Assembly (NCBI GenBank): GCA_028274925.1
Contig: JAQCNR010000041.1
Coordinates: forward strand, 1-7,814
Source of the DNA: Halovenus sp.
GTDB taxonomy: Archaea; Halobacteriota; Halobacteria; Halobacteriales; Haloarculaceae
DNA: 7,814 nucleotides
Direction of reading: 5' to 3'
The notes under the pieces were generated by a model. It searched no databases, was not told where the DNA came from, and saw only the letters and a program-made list of their open reading frames with translations. The stretch's first letter is position 1. Every line of letters begins with the position of its first letter. The translations under genes and the position numbers were made by a program. Of this stretch, positions 1 through 6,854 are shown in pieces.

Positions 1-1869
1 GAGTTCGGCACCCGTTGCGCGGATGAGTTCACGCGGTGCCTCGTACTCGTCGTTGAACCGGCCGAGGTGACATGGGTCGTGGTAGGTGACCGTGTAATCG
101 AGTTCGGTCCCATCGAGGTCCAGTGCGCCGTTCTCGACGAGTTCCTCGACGGCCTGTGTCCAGTGTAGGACGTCGATGCCACCATCTTCGTTCCACTGCT
201 CTTCGTACTCGAAGGGCATCATCGGGTCGTCGGCGAACTCCTCGAAGTCGACCTCTGGGTACTCGTTTTTGAACGTGTTGTAGGAGTGTGGGTCCGTGCA
301 GATCAGCTTCTCGAACTCGCAGTCTTCCCACGTCTCGACGTGGTGGCCGGCGAGTTCGATGAAGAGGAACTCCTCGCCGATTCGGCGGATGTCGTTCCCG
401 TCGTATTTCTCGTCGTCGAAGAGAATTCCGAAGCTGACACCGCTCTCTTTGAGCAGTTTGGCCAGCGAGCGTGCAACCTTCTTGTTCCGTTCGTCGTAAC
501 TCGGGAAGTCCCCGACGTACCAGAGGTACTCGACTTCCTCTTCGCGAGCGTCCGTGACATCGAAGTCGAGTTCTTCTGTCCAGTTGCCTCGGTTGCGCTG
601 GTTGTTCCCGAACGTGTTGCCGCTCTGCATCACGTCTTGGAACACATCCTGAATGTTTTTGTCCACATCGCCCTGGTCGACGAGCTGGCGGTTCATCTTC
701 GTGAAGCTCTTCAGGTGCTCGATTTCGACCGGGCAGGCGTCCATGCAGGCCATACAGGCCATGCAGGATTCCATCGTTTCCGCGTTGATCACCGATTCCC
801 CACCGTCAGCGATGATATCCACCTCTTCGCCGCCGTCAGCAAGATTCTCTCGGTATTCTTTCAGATCGAGAATGACGTTCTTTGGGTCGAGCGGGCGTCC
901 CGAACCACCGGCAGGACAAACCGACGAACAGCGGCCACACTTCGTACAGGCGTCCTGGTCGAGTCGGTCCTTCCAGGAGAAGTCGTCCATCGACTCGGCG
1001 TTGGTCGCGTCGAGATCCGCGGGGATGTTCGGGAGTCGCTTGCCGGCCTTCTCGTCGCGTGCGACGACGTTTGCGAACGAAGAGAATATGTGCATTCCCT
1101 TCGCGTAGGGAATCCAGGCGATGAAAAACAGCGAGAGCAGCGCGTGACTCCACCAGAGACCCCAGTGAACCTGCTGTGCTACAGCGCCAGTGTTGGAGAC
1201 ACCGCCCGCCGTGAGCAGGCCGTCGAAACTGAGTGCAATGGCCCAGCCGACGAAGCTGACGATTTCGTGGGAGGGATAGCCGTTAATCAGGATTCGCATT
1301 CCTTCGAGCAGGAACCCGCCAACGCCCAGCCCGAACAGAATCCAGACGAAGAGATGGTCTTCGAGCGAGGAGTGGCGGCTAAAGAGTCGCTCGTTGCGAA
1401 TCCAGTAGCGGCGGTACAGCGCCATCCCAATTCCCACCACGAACAGCAGCCCCATCGCGTCGACTGCGAACTGGTAGGAGACGTAAAATGTCCCGTTCCA
1501 GAACGAGGCGCCGAGTGCTTTCTTGAAGAAGTACAGGTCGAGCGCAAGAATGGACGTCGCGATAAACAGTGTTAGAAAGCCCCAGATGATGAACGAGTGC
1601 ATCACGCCGGCGTAGATGTCACGGTCGAACTGCTTTTTATTCGAGAAGGCGAGGCTCGTCGCCTCGCGAATTCGACCAGAGAGGTCATCTAACCGGTCGA
1701 ACTCGTCGTCAGGTCCGTCAGTATATCCCTGCAATCGACGGTAGAGGCCGAAAGCGAGCACTCCGACCGCAATCGCCGAAAGGAAATAGAAGAGGTATAC
1801 TTCCACACTTGTGCTGAGTGGCTCGTAAACCTCTCGCGAAGGGGCTCCGGTTTCCAATGGCAATCCCAT
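1..1869 (-). CDS. HdrD/EtfD-like membrane (Fe-S) oxidoreductase, C-terminus cut by window edge
   Basis: Partial gene: 623 codons are visible from the ATG at 1869, and the frame runs off the left edge. Residues about 24-260 contain roughly five hydrophobic helices (about 24-43, 85-111, 128-152, 173-195, 238-258) with His91, His235, His242 and His260 as possible heme b ligands, as in nitrate reductase gamma-type domains. Two [4Fe-4S] motifs follow, both CxxCxxCxxxCP: Cys308/311/314/318 and Cys369/372/375/379. A CCG (heterodisulfide-reductase type) region starts near 510, with DPCHLGR at 598-604. This order matches EtfD/EMR proteins, which carry electrons from electron-transfer flavoprotein to menaquinone, for example from fatty-acid beta-oxidation. 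That specific role is inferred from architecture. Related families (GlpC, HdrD) share parts of it. The CCG region is unusual: the normal CPHC is replaced by DPHS near residue 526. The gene has its own TATA box 25-30 bases upstream, so it is probably transcribed separately from the dehydrogenase before it. Confidence 0.88.
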   Translation of the reverse strand, partial: MGLPLETGAPSREVYEPLSTSVEVYLFYFLSAIAVGVLAFGLYRRLQGYTDGPDDEFDRLDDLSGRIREATSLAFSNKKQFDRDIYAGVMHSFIIWGFLTLFIATSILALDLYFFKKALGASFWNGTFYVSYQFAVDAMGLLFVVGIGMALYRRYWIRNERLFSRHSSLEDHLFVWILFGLGVGGFLLEGMRILINGYPSHEIVSFVGWAIALSFDGLLTAGGVSNTGAVAQQVHWGLWWSHALLSLFFIAWIPYAKGMHIFSSFANVVARDEKAGKRLPNIPADLDATNAESMDDFSWKDRLDQDACTKCGRCSSVCPAGGSGRPLDPKNVILDLKEYRENLADGGEEVDIIADGGESVINAETMESCMACMACMDACPVEIEHLKSFTKMNRQLVDQGDVDKNIQDVFQDVMQSGNTFGNNQRNRGNWTEELDFDVTDAREEEVEYLWYVGDFPSYDERNKKVARSLAKLLKESGVSFGILFDDEKYDGNDIRRIGEEFLFIELAGHHVETWEDCEFEKLICTDPHSYNTFKNEYPEVDFEEFADDPMMPFEYEEQWNEDGGIDVLHWTQAVEELVENGALDLDGTELDYTVTYHDPCHLGRFNDEYEAPRELIRATGAEL

Positions 1870-1891
1870 ACCTTGTGGATTGTGTACGTAG

Positions 1892-1898
1892 ATAAAAA
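1892..1898 (-). promoter_or_regulatory. TATA box of the HdrD/EtfD-like gene
   Basis: Read on the minus strand, the stretch is a TTTTTAT core about 23-30 bases before the ATG at 1869. That spacing fits an archaeal TATA box driving a leaderless or nearly leaderless transcript. No Shine-Dalgarno sequence at normal spacing is seen. The same T-run could also help end transcripts arriving from the dehydrogenase gene. Confidence 0.6.
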
Positions 1899-1917
1899 TC
1901 CTTGCGTTGTTCGGTAG

Positions 1918-1941
1918 CTGTTGGCCCGATATGGCCAACAG
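1918..1941 (-). terminator. Hairpin just after the dehydrogenase stop codon
   Basis: A perfect 9-bp stem (CTGTTGGCC paired with GGCCAACAG) encloses a 6-base loop, starting 3 bases beyond the dehydrogenase stop codon. A five-T run follows about 18 bases later on the minus strand. A terminator or mRNA 3'-end stabiliser is the likely role. An operator for the next gene is possible, because the dyad lies just upstream of its TATA box. Confidence 0.55.
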
Positions 1942-1944
1942 TAT

Positions 1945-3312
1945 CTAGTGTATCCAGTATGTTTTCGCGTTGGTGAACTCCTTGATGCCGTGGTGGGATA
2001 GCTCTGCACCGTACCCGGAGTTTTTGATTCCACCGAACGGCAGCCGTGGGTCAGATTTCGACATCTCGTTGACGAAGGCCGCCCCAGAATCGATCTGTTC
2101 TGCGACAGTTCTCCCGCGCTCGCGGTCCGCAGTCCACACTGACGCGCTCAACCCGTAGTCAGTGTCGTTAGCGAGTGCGACTGCTTCAGACTCGTCGTCG
2201 ATTTCGACCACTGTCGCGACCGGTCCGAACAGTTCTTCGGACCGGGCTGGACACGACTCGGGAACGTCGGTCAGCACTGTCGGTGGGTAGTAGAAGCCCT
2301 CGCTGTCGAGTGGGTGCCCGCCACAAACGAGTGTCGCGCCGGCCTCGACACTGGCCTGAACCTGCTCGTGGAGTTGCTGCTGCAGGTCCTCTCGGGCCTG
2401 TGGCCCGACGTCGGTCTCTGGCTCAGTCGGGTCGCCGACAGTCAGTCCCGACAGTTGCTCGACAAACCGGTCGAGGAACTCGTCGTACACCGCTGTGTGA
2501 ACGAACAGCCGTTTGGCCGCGATGCAGGATTGCCCACTGTTCTGGGTTCGGGCGGTGACAGCCGTCTCGACTGCAGCGTCGAGGTTGGCGTCGTCGAGTA
2601 CAACAAACGGGTCGCTCCCGCCGAGTTCGAGCACTGTCTTTTTGATGTGGCGGCCGGCCGTCTCGGCGACTGCCCGCCCTGCACGAGTGCTGCCAGTCAG
2701 TGTCACGGCACGAATTCGGTCGTCCGCGATGATATCCTCGACACGTTCAGTCTCGACCTGCAGTGAGTGGAAGGCTCCCGCTGGGTAGCCAGCCTCGACA
2801 ACGAGTTCTTCGAGCGCCTCACCGCAGCCAAACACGGTCGGTGAGTGTTTCAGCACTGCAGTGTTGCCGGCAGTCAGCGCGGGGACAGCAAACCGAAGGA
2901 CCTGCCAGAAGGGGTAGTTCCAGGGCATGACGGCGAGCACTGGGCCGAGCGGTTCGTAGGCGACGTAGGTCTCAGCGTCCGGTTCCGTTCCGATCCGTTC
3001 ATCCTGGAGGTACTCTGCCGCGTGCTCGGCGTAATGGTCACACAGCCAGGCACACTTTTCGACCTCTCCGACACCCTGGTCGACAGGCTTGCCCATCTCC
3101 TCGGCCATCAGGTTCGCGTACCTGTCTGTCCGTGCACGCAAAACCTCGCCGAGGTCTGCTGCCAGTTCCTGCCTGACTTCGATTGGTCGGTCCTGCCAGG
3201 ACTCGAAGGTCGCAGTAGCGTCCGCGAGGGCGTCCTCGACCTCCGTGTCGTCGTCTGGTTCGTAGGTAGCGATACGTGAGCCGGTTGCTGGGTTTGTCGT
3301 TTCAAATATCAT
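1945..3312 (-). CDS. NAD(P)-dependent succinate-semialdehyde dehydrogenase (aldehyde dehydrogenase family, Sad/GabD-like)
   Basis: The 455-residue product is full length for the family and resembles the E. coli Sad (YneI) branch throughout. It oxidises an aldehyde, probably succinate semialdehyde, to the acid with NAD(P)+, feeding succinate to the citric acid cycle. Visible motifs are the cofactor-binding MPWNYPFWQ (129-137, with Asn132), Lys155 in LKHSP, general base Glu229 in LELGGSDPF, nucleophile Cys263 in NSGQSCIAAKR, and the C-terminal LPFGGIKNSGYG. The start MIFETTNPATG fits the family N-terminus. Its ATG lies 33 bases after the stop of a broken GabT-like aminotransferase fragment, which supports a former GABA-degradation pair. 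No clear TATA box or well-spaced ribosome binding site lies directly before the ATG, so its transcription may start further upstream. Substrate is inferred from family resemblance; other semialdehydes are possible. Confidence 0.9.
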   Translation of the reverse strand: MIFETTNPATGSRIATYEPDDDTEVEDALADATATFESWQDRPIEVRQELAADLGEVLRARTDRYANLMAEEMGKPVDQGVGEVEKCAWLCDHYAEHAAEYLQDERIGTEPDAETYVAYEPLGPVLAVMPWNYPFWQVLRFAVPALTAGNTAVLKHSPTVFGCGEALEELVVEAGYPAGAFHSLQVETERVEDIIADDRIRAVTLTGSTRAGRAVAETAGRHIKKTVLELGGSDPFVVLDDANLDAAVETAVTARTQNSGQSCIAAKRLFVHTAVYDEFLDRFVEQLSGLTVGDPTEPETDVGPQAREDLQQQLHEQVQASVEAGATLVCGGHPLDSEGFYYPPTVLTDVPESCPARSEELFGPVATVVEIDDESEAVALANDTDYGLSASVWTADRERGRTVAEQIDSGAAFVNEMSKSDPRLPFGGIKNSGYGAELSHHGIKEFTNAKTYWIH

Positions 3313-3345
3313 TCTGCGAACTTTCTCCGGGATGCTTGCCGCAGT

Positions 3346-3549
3346 TCACGCCTGCACCCCCCTCAGCGCGTCGTGGAGGGCGTGTTCAACCTCTGCCGAG
3401 GCGGTAAATGCGCCAAGTGGCATTCCGTTTGCAATTCCTTTCGCCTGTGGCATAATATCTGGCACCACGTCGAAGTGCTCCGTGGCGAACATCTCGCCGG
3501 TCAGCCCGTAGCCACTCTGGACCTCGTCGACGAGCATAACTGGGTTTTT
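3346..3549 (-). pseudogene. Remnant of a class III aminotransferase (GabT-like), both ends missing
   Basis: About 65 codons on the minus strand match the centre of PLP-dependent class III aminotransferases. They include VDEVQSGYG, with the Asp that contacts the PLP ring nitrogen, then an EHFDVVPDIM segment, then QAKGIANGMPLGAFTA, with the Schiff-base Lys. The full enzyme is about 430-450 residues; here roughly the first 230 and last 150 are absent. The usual GRTG reads GLTG, which suggests decay. The frame ends in TGA at 3346-3348. Upstream of about 3549 the translation no longer resembles the family, so the left limit is approximate. Position directly before a succinate-semialdehyde dehydrogenase suggests the parent was a GABA aminotransferase, but another omega-amino acid substrate is possible. 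The fragment cannot form a working enzyme. Confidence 0.8.
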
Positions 3550-3643
3550 CAGGGCGGGCCACCTCCCTACCGGTGGTGGCGATGACGAGACGTTACCCCC
3601 GCTCAGCCCCTTGTGATGAGACCTTTTCCCGAGCCACCAACTT
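3550..3643. other. Unexplained DNA between the aminotransferase remnant and the rhodanese gene
   Basis: About 95 bases with no recognisable coding content on either strand. It contains a GC-rich hairpin: GCCACC at 3558-3563 pairs with GGTGGC at 3575-3580 around an 11-base loop. It sits exactly where the aminotransferase homology stops, so it may be a scar of a deletion or of a lost insertion element. No target duplication or terminal repeat is evident. Confidence 0.4.
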
Positions 3644-3994
3644 CTAAAACGGTGCGTCAGCAGATTCTTCGGCGTCCATATCCTCGCTTTCGGTTGTTCC
3701 CTCCCAGCCCGTAATCCCACAGCTGAGGCTCTCGACAGTCCCATTGAATCCTTCGAAGGAGGTGATCAGGCGAGCAGCCTTGACACTCGCCTTTCCGTGG
3801 GGACAGACCGTCACGACGTGGTCGGCGTCTCGTAACGTCTCTACTCGTTGTGGCAACTCCGCGAGCGGGATGTTGACGCTGCCGGGGATGTGCGAGCGCT
3901 CGAACTGTCGTGCGTTGCGAATATCGACAATCAGCGGCTTCTCGTCGCTGTCGAGTGCAGTCTGTAGCTCTGGGCCAGAGATTTCGCCGTCCAT
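3644..3994 (-). CDS. Rhodanese-like single-domain sulfurtransferase
   Basis: The 116-residue product has one rhodanese domain covering nearly its whole length. Motifs are LIVDIRNARQFERSHIPGSVNIPL (about 21-44) and the active-site loop CPHGKAS with nucleophile Cys64, ending with GITGW near residues 93-97. Such proteins move sulfane sulfur from a donor to an acceptor in the cytoplasm; the partner is unknown. The loop has Ser70 where many rhodaneses carry Arg, a variation also common in single-domain members. The C-terminal 18 or so residues are an acidic tail, typical of halophilic proteins. The ATG at 3994 is preceded by a TATA-like box centred about 25 bases upstream, so the gene has its own probable leaderless promoter although it lies 52 bases after the NUDIX gene. 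An AGAGGGA stretch just before the ATG might also serve as a ribosome binding site. Confidence 0.9.
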   Translation of the reverse strand: MDGEISGPELQTALDSDEKPLIVDIRNARQFERSHIPGSVNIPLAELPQRVETLRDADHVVTVCPHGKASVKAARLITSFEGFNGTVESLSCGITGWEGTTESEDMDAEESADAPF

Positions 3995-4015
3995 GTCCCT
4001 CTATCGGGCGGTCCA

Positions 4016-4021
4016 GAATAT
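4016..4021 (-). promoter_or_regulatory. TATA box of the rhodanese gene
   Basis: The minus strand reads TATATT, with its centre about 25 bases before the ATG at 3994. This spacing fits a leaderless archaeal promoter. It lies in the short gap after the NUDIX stop codon. Confidence 0.55.
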
Positions 4022-4046
4022 ACGCCTGACGATGATCGAGACCCAC

Positions 4047-4592
4047 TCAGAGCAGACCGTCGGCCTGTGCGAGCAGGATACCCTCGATGGTCGCGTCGTT
4101 GGCTGGGTCTTCCCGCGCCCGTGCCAGCGCCTCGTCGATTGGAACCGTTGTCGTCGAGAGAAACTCGTTCGAGTCGTGGTTGACTTCGACCGGTTCCAGT
4201 CCCTCTGCAAAGACGATGCCGCGGCGGTGTCTGAGCACACCTGTTGCACACCAGAAGTCCTCGACCAGCGAGATACCCGAGGGGTCGAACCCAGTCTCCT
4301 CGCGCAACTCACGTGCCCCTGCAGTCGTGAACGACTCGCCGTCCTCGACGAGTCCGGCGGGGAGTTCGAGACAGTGCTCGCCAATTGCTGGGCGGTACTG
4401 CTTGACCATCACTAGTTCGTCGCCACTCTTGGCAACGATGACAACCGCCGGGTCCAGCGCAGCCCAGTAGTACTGTTTGGTCGTCCCGTCGGGCTGTTCG
4501 ACGAGGTCGTATCCGCCGTCGTACCAGCCAGTCTCGTACTCGGTGTTCGATTCGATAACCGGCCAGTCGTGGTCCTCGTACTTTCCTGTCAT
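4047..4592 (-). CDS. NUDIX hydrolase, ADP-ribose pyrophosphatase-like
   Basis: The 181-residue product carries a complete NUDIX box at residues 80-102: Gly80, Glu86, then RELREETGF (94-102). The two catalytic glutamates are Glu98 and Glu99, which bind the metal. LPAG (77-80) and KQYRPAIG just before the box are typical of the ADP-ribose pyrophosphatase group, which splits ADP-ribose to AMP and ribose 5-phosphate. Substrate is inferred from this resemblance; other nucleoside diphosphate derivatives are possible. The N-terminal 45 residues, rich in Tyr, Trp and acidic residues, form the usual extra strand region. The ATG at 4592 overlaps the TGA of the preceding gene by four bases (ATGA), which suggests translational coupling. 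Confidence 0.9.
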   Translation of the reverse strand: MTGKYEDHDWPVIESNTEYETGWYDGGYDLVEQPDGTTKQYYWAALDPAVVIVAKSGDELVMVKQYRPAIGEHCLELPAGLVEDGESFTTAGARELREETGFDPSGISLVEDFWCATGVLRHRRGIVFAEGLEPVEVNHDSNEFLSTTTVPIDEALARAREDPANDATIEGILLAQADGLL

Positions 4593-5008
4593 TGTTTCAC
4601 TATCTCGCGGTAGAGCTGTCCGAACGCCTGCCGTCGCAGCGTCTGGACGGCCGCCTCGGGTTCGTCCTGAAAGGTCGCAGCGACAGCGCCGTCGGCGGCC
4701 GGTGCGCCGTGCCAGACCACGTTGTCGACGTTCTCACTCCCGACTTCGGTCACGTCGTAGCCTGTCTCCTCGCGCCACTGCTCGAACTCCTCGCGTGTCC
4801 CGACGGTGACCGCAAGTTCTGACGCAAAGAGTGCGTCCTGGGCCGTCTCGAACACATCGTCAGTAACCCGTTCGTCGTACTCGTCGCCGTCAAACGACAT
4901 CGCCTTGATGACTGCCCGAACCACCTCAGACGCGGTCGATTCGAGCGCCTCGTACTCTGCCCGAGCGTCTGCGTTCGTCTCGGGTCTGAGTGTGCCCTCA
5001 GTTTCCAT
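4589..5008 (-). CDS. Conserved haloarchaeal small acidic protein, possibly DUF5809 family
   Basis: From the ATG at 5008 the product is 139 residues, acidic, without Cys, signal peptide or membrane helix. It looks mostly helical at the start (about 13-40, including EYEALESTASEVVRAVIKAMSF), then has a mixed region and a helical end (about 115-139). I believe it matches DUF5809, a haloarchaeal family of unknown function, but this is from memory and unverified. An in-frame GTG at 5032 would add 8 residues and would overlap the upstream stop codon by one base (TAGTG). I prefer the ATG because the added residues look unstructured and the alternative is a weak start. It lies between a zinc-finger protein and a NUDIX hydrolase, with a 4-base overlap to the latter, so all three are probably co-translated. 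No function can be assigned. Confidence 0.75.
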   Translation of the reverse strand: METEGTLRPETNADARAEYEALESTASEVVRAVIKAMSFDGDEYDERVTDDVFETAQDALFASELAVTVGTREEFEQWREETGYDVTEVGSENVDNVVWHGAPAADGAVAATFQDEPEAAVQTLRRQAFGQLYREIVKQ

Positions 5009-5031
5009 ACCTTGCGTTTGACCGGCCGACA

Positions 5032-5442
5032 CTAGTCGGTTTCGGGTTCGTCGGTCTCGTCGTCACCCTCCTCGCCCGCCGCGTTCTGGCGACGCTGTTG
5101 GGTCAGCTCAATCGCCTCTTCCAGTACGTCTGCAGTCTCCTCGTCCTCGTCCGGCATCTCAGCCTCGAACGGAATCGAGTCCGCACCGCTGCGCTGGTGG
5201 TCGTGATTGTGCTCGTGGTCTGTCGTCGTATCCTCGAACACCTGCGGATAGTCGGCTTCAGTTGCGGTTTCAACTAATTCCTCGGCGAGTTCTTCTTCGC
5301 TCAGTTCCTGCCAGTCGGGGACGGACTCCTCAAGATACTGCTCGTGGTCGCCCCCGCGGGTCAGTGCGGTGATTGCGAGATGATTGGCGAGGTGTACCCC
5401 GTCGGCCTGTGGGTCCGAACAGACCGGACAGCTATATCCCAT
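5032..5442 (-). CDS. Small zinc-finger protein, possibly DUF5810 family
   Basis: The 136-residue product begins MGYSCPVC and shows a CX2CX8HX3H metal site: Cys5, Cys8, His17 and His21. This resembles a C2H2-type zinc finger or zinc ribbon. The middle (about 40-70) is acidic and helical. Residues 75-82 read DHEHNHDH, with His76, His78, His80 and His82 forming a second possible metal-binding patch. The C-terminal 40 residues are strongly acidic and probably disordered. I believe the family is DUF5810, found in haloarchaea next to DUF5809, but this is from memory. The frame is open far upstream to 5796, overlapping the transporter gene; the ATG at 5442 is chosen because it lies directly before the CPVC motif and avoids that overlap. 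DNA, RNA or protein binding cannot be told apart. Confidence 0.8.
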   Translation of the reverse strand: MGYSCPVCSDPQADGVHLANHLAITALTRGGDHEQYLEESVPDWQELSEEELAEELVETATEADYPQVFEDTTTDHEHNHDHQRSGADSIPFEAEMPDEDEETADVLEEAIELTQQRRQNAAGEEGDDETDEPETD

Positions 5443-5482
5443 ACCTCTGGATTCGGCCCCGTGCGTGAAAGGTTGTGTGACT

Positions 5483-6397
5483 TCAGGGGCCGAGCGCAAC
5501 CGGCGCTCCCTCCAGCGCGTCGGCCAACGCGTCTCGCTTGAGCAAGACGAACCCGACCGCAACGAGTCCAAACCCGAGGTACGTGAGCAGGCTGACCGTC
5601 TCACCGAGGACGAACACACCGACCAGCGTCGCGACGACTGGCACAAGATACGCGACCAGTGAGACCTCGAATGCGCCGTGGATTTCGATGATGTAGAAGT
5701 AGATGTAGAAGGCGATGGCAGTCGAGAAGACGCCGAGATAGAGGACGGAAGCGACGGCGGTTGGCACGGCTGTTTGCGCGTCAGGCAGTTCGCCAATTCT
5801 CAGACTGGCGACGTGGAGGACGACTGCACCAAGTAACATCGACCAGCCAGTCAGCGGCACGCGGTCGATATCTGGCTGTGCTCGCTGGACAATCACGCCG
5901 CCGAGGGCGACGCTGATTACCTGCCCAACAATCAGCAGTCGGCCGAGTGTTTCGTCACCGAGCAAATTAGACGGGTCTGGTTGGATGACCAGCGAGATAC
6001 CGAAAAATCCGATAGCGACGCCCACGGCACCCGGCAGTGAGAGTCGCTCCCCGAGCAACAGCAGCGCCCAGAGCGCGGTGGCAATCGGAACCAGTGCCTG
6101 CAGGATGGCAGCGACACCGCTCGGGACGGTCTGCTGGCCGATGAATAGGAAGCCGTTGCCGGCGACTAAGAAGAGTCCACCGCCGACGATTGCGATGTAG
6201 TTGTTGCGACCTGTCGGTCGCCAGCTATCGGTTGTCAGGATTGCGTACCCCAACAACAGGACAGCCGCGACATCGTACCGCAGCGCCGCGAACAGCAGCG
6301 GCGGGATGTGTTCGAGCCCAACGGTGATGACCGGGAATGACAGCCCCCAGAATAGGGCAAGCGTACCGAACAGTGCTGGGTCCCGGAGTCGTGACAC
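5483..6397 (-). CDS. EamA/DMT-family membrane transporter
   Basis: The 304-residue product is almost entirely hydrophobic, with about ten predicted membrane helices arranged as two EamA repeats (about residues 8-140 and 150-288). Each repeat ends with a matching hallmark, LLGERLSLPGAVGVAIGFFG near 115-134 and VLGETVSLLTYLGFGLVAVG near 263-282. LFWGLSFP (15-22) in the first helix is typical of the drug/metabolite transporter superfamily. These proteins usually export or exchange amino acids, metabolites or drugs across the cytoplasmic membrane; the cargo here is unknown. The start is GTG at 6397, the only usable start in frame before an upstream stop codon, with GAGG just before it. It follows the upstream hypothetical gene by 48 bases and precedes the zinc-finger gene by 40, so it may belong to the same transcript. 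Confidence 0.9.
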   Translation of the reverse strand: MSRLRDPALFGTLALFWGLSFPVITVGLEHIPPLLFAALRYDVAAVLLLGYAILTTDSWRPTGRNNYIAIVGGGLFLVAGNGFLFIGQQTVPSGVAAILQALVPIATALWALLLLGERLSLPGAVGVAIGFFGISLVIQPDPSNLLGDETLGRLLIVGQVISVALGGVIVQRAQPDIDRVPLTGWSMLLGAVVLHVASLRIGELPDAQTAVPTAVASVLYLGVFSTAIAFYIYFYIIEIHGAFEVSLVAYLVPVVATLVGVFVLGETVSLLTYLGFGLVAVGFVLLKRDALADALEGAPVALGP

Positions 6398-6445
6398 GCC
6401 CTCGAATCTGGCCGTCTCGCTGAAGTTCCTGACGGTTCACCCCCG

Positions 6446-6847
6446 TCACCGGAACTCGACGCTGAGGCAGCTTTCGGGGTCAGAGTCCCAATACACGTAC
6501 CGCCGCGGCTGTCTCTCGACGGCGAAGGTGACGAGTTCGATAACGACTCGGCGACCATCGGACAGCGTCCCCCGGCAGACCGGACCTCGACTCGTCACGC
6601 TGAGATACGGTGGCGCTGGAATCGGTGCTCCCTGCACTGTTTCTCCGACGGCCTCGGCGGCGGTGGTGAGCATCGCGAGCAGTGGCTCCAGTAGCTCGTG
6701 GGTCTGTAGCTGTTCAGTGAGCACTCGACGGAGTAATTGGGGCTCGGTGAACGGGCCGTGAGCGTCCGCGATAGCACTCGCTGCTTCCAGTACCGCCTCG
6801 ATTGTCTGTTTGTGGTCGGCCAACAGGGCCGCACGAGCTGAGGGCAC
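6446..6847 (-). CDS. Conserved hypothetical protein, haloarchaeal type
   Basis: I do not recognise a function. From the GTG at 6847 the product is 133 residues, soluble, with a helical first half (ADHKQTIEAVLEAASAIADA near 10-29, and Leu-rich stretches at about 38-70) and a strand-rich second half containing APPYLSVTSRGP (about 78-89) and RRVVIELVTFAVER (about 98-111). An upstream ATG at 6922 would give 158 residues, but the extra 25 include no family-like pattern, would place the start only 6 bases from the divergent nitrilase start, and would cover a palindrome at 6855-6871. GTG at 6847 has GGAG close before it. It is the first gene of the minus-strand run and lies 48 bases before the transporter, so co-transcription is plausible. 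Confidence 0.65.
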   Translation of the reverse strand: MPSARAALLADHKQTIEAVLEAASAIADAHGPFTEPQLLRRVLTEQLQTHELLEPLLAMLTTAAEAVGETVQGAPIPAPPYLSVTSRGPVCRGTLSDGRRVVIELVTFAVERQPRRYVYWDSDPESCLSVEFR

Positions 6848-6854
6848 ACTCCAA

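Noticed and set aside
286..1575. Long plus-strand open frame of 429 codons
   Set aside because: It lies antisense to the HdrD/EtfD-like gene, whose iron-sulfur motifs and membrane helices are clear. Its translation has no recognisable domain and is a by-product of GC-rich codon use.
2314..2766. Plus-strand open frames of 127-150 codons inside the dehydrogenase gene
   Set aside because: All are antisense shadows of a strongly supported aldehyde dehydrogenase and have no recognisable motifs.
3550..3744. Upstream part of the 132-codon frame containing the aminotransferase remnant
   Set aside because: Only the last 65 or so residues resemble aminotransferases. The rest is low-complexity and overlaps the rhodanese gene in another frame, so it is not a real N-terminus.
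3744..4415. Plus-strand open frame of 223 codons across the rhodanese and NUDIX genes
   Set aside because: It spans two well-supported minus-strand genes and their gap, which a real gene would not be expected to do, and its translation shows no domain.
5443..5796. N-terminal extension of the zinc-finger frame
   Set aside because: The added 118 residues are Ser/Arg-rich, overlap the EamA transporter gene on the same strand in another frame, and end just before the natural start MGYSCPVC.
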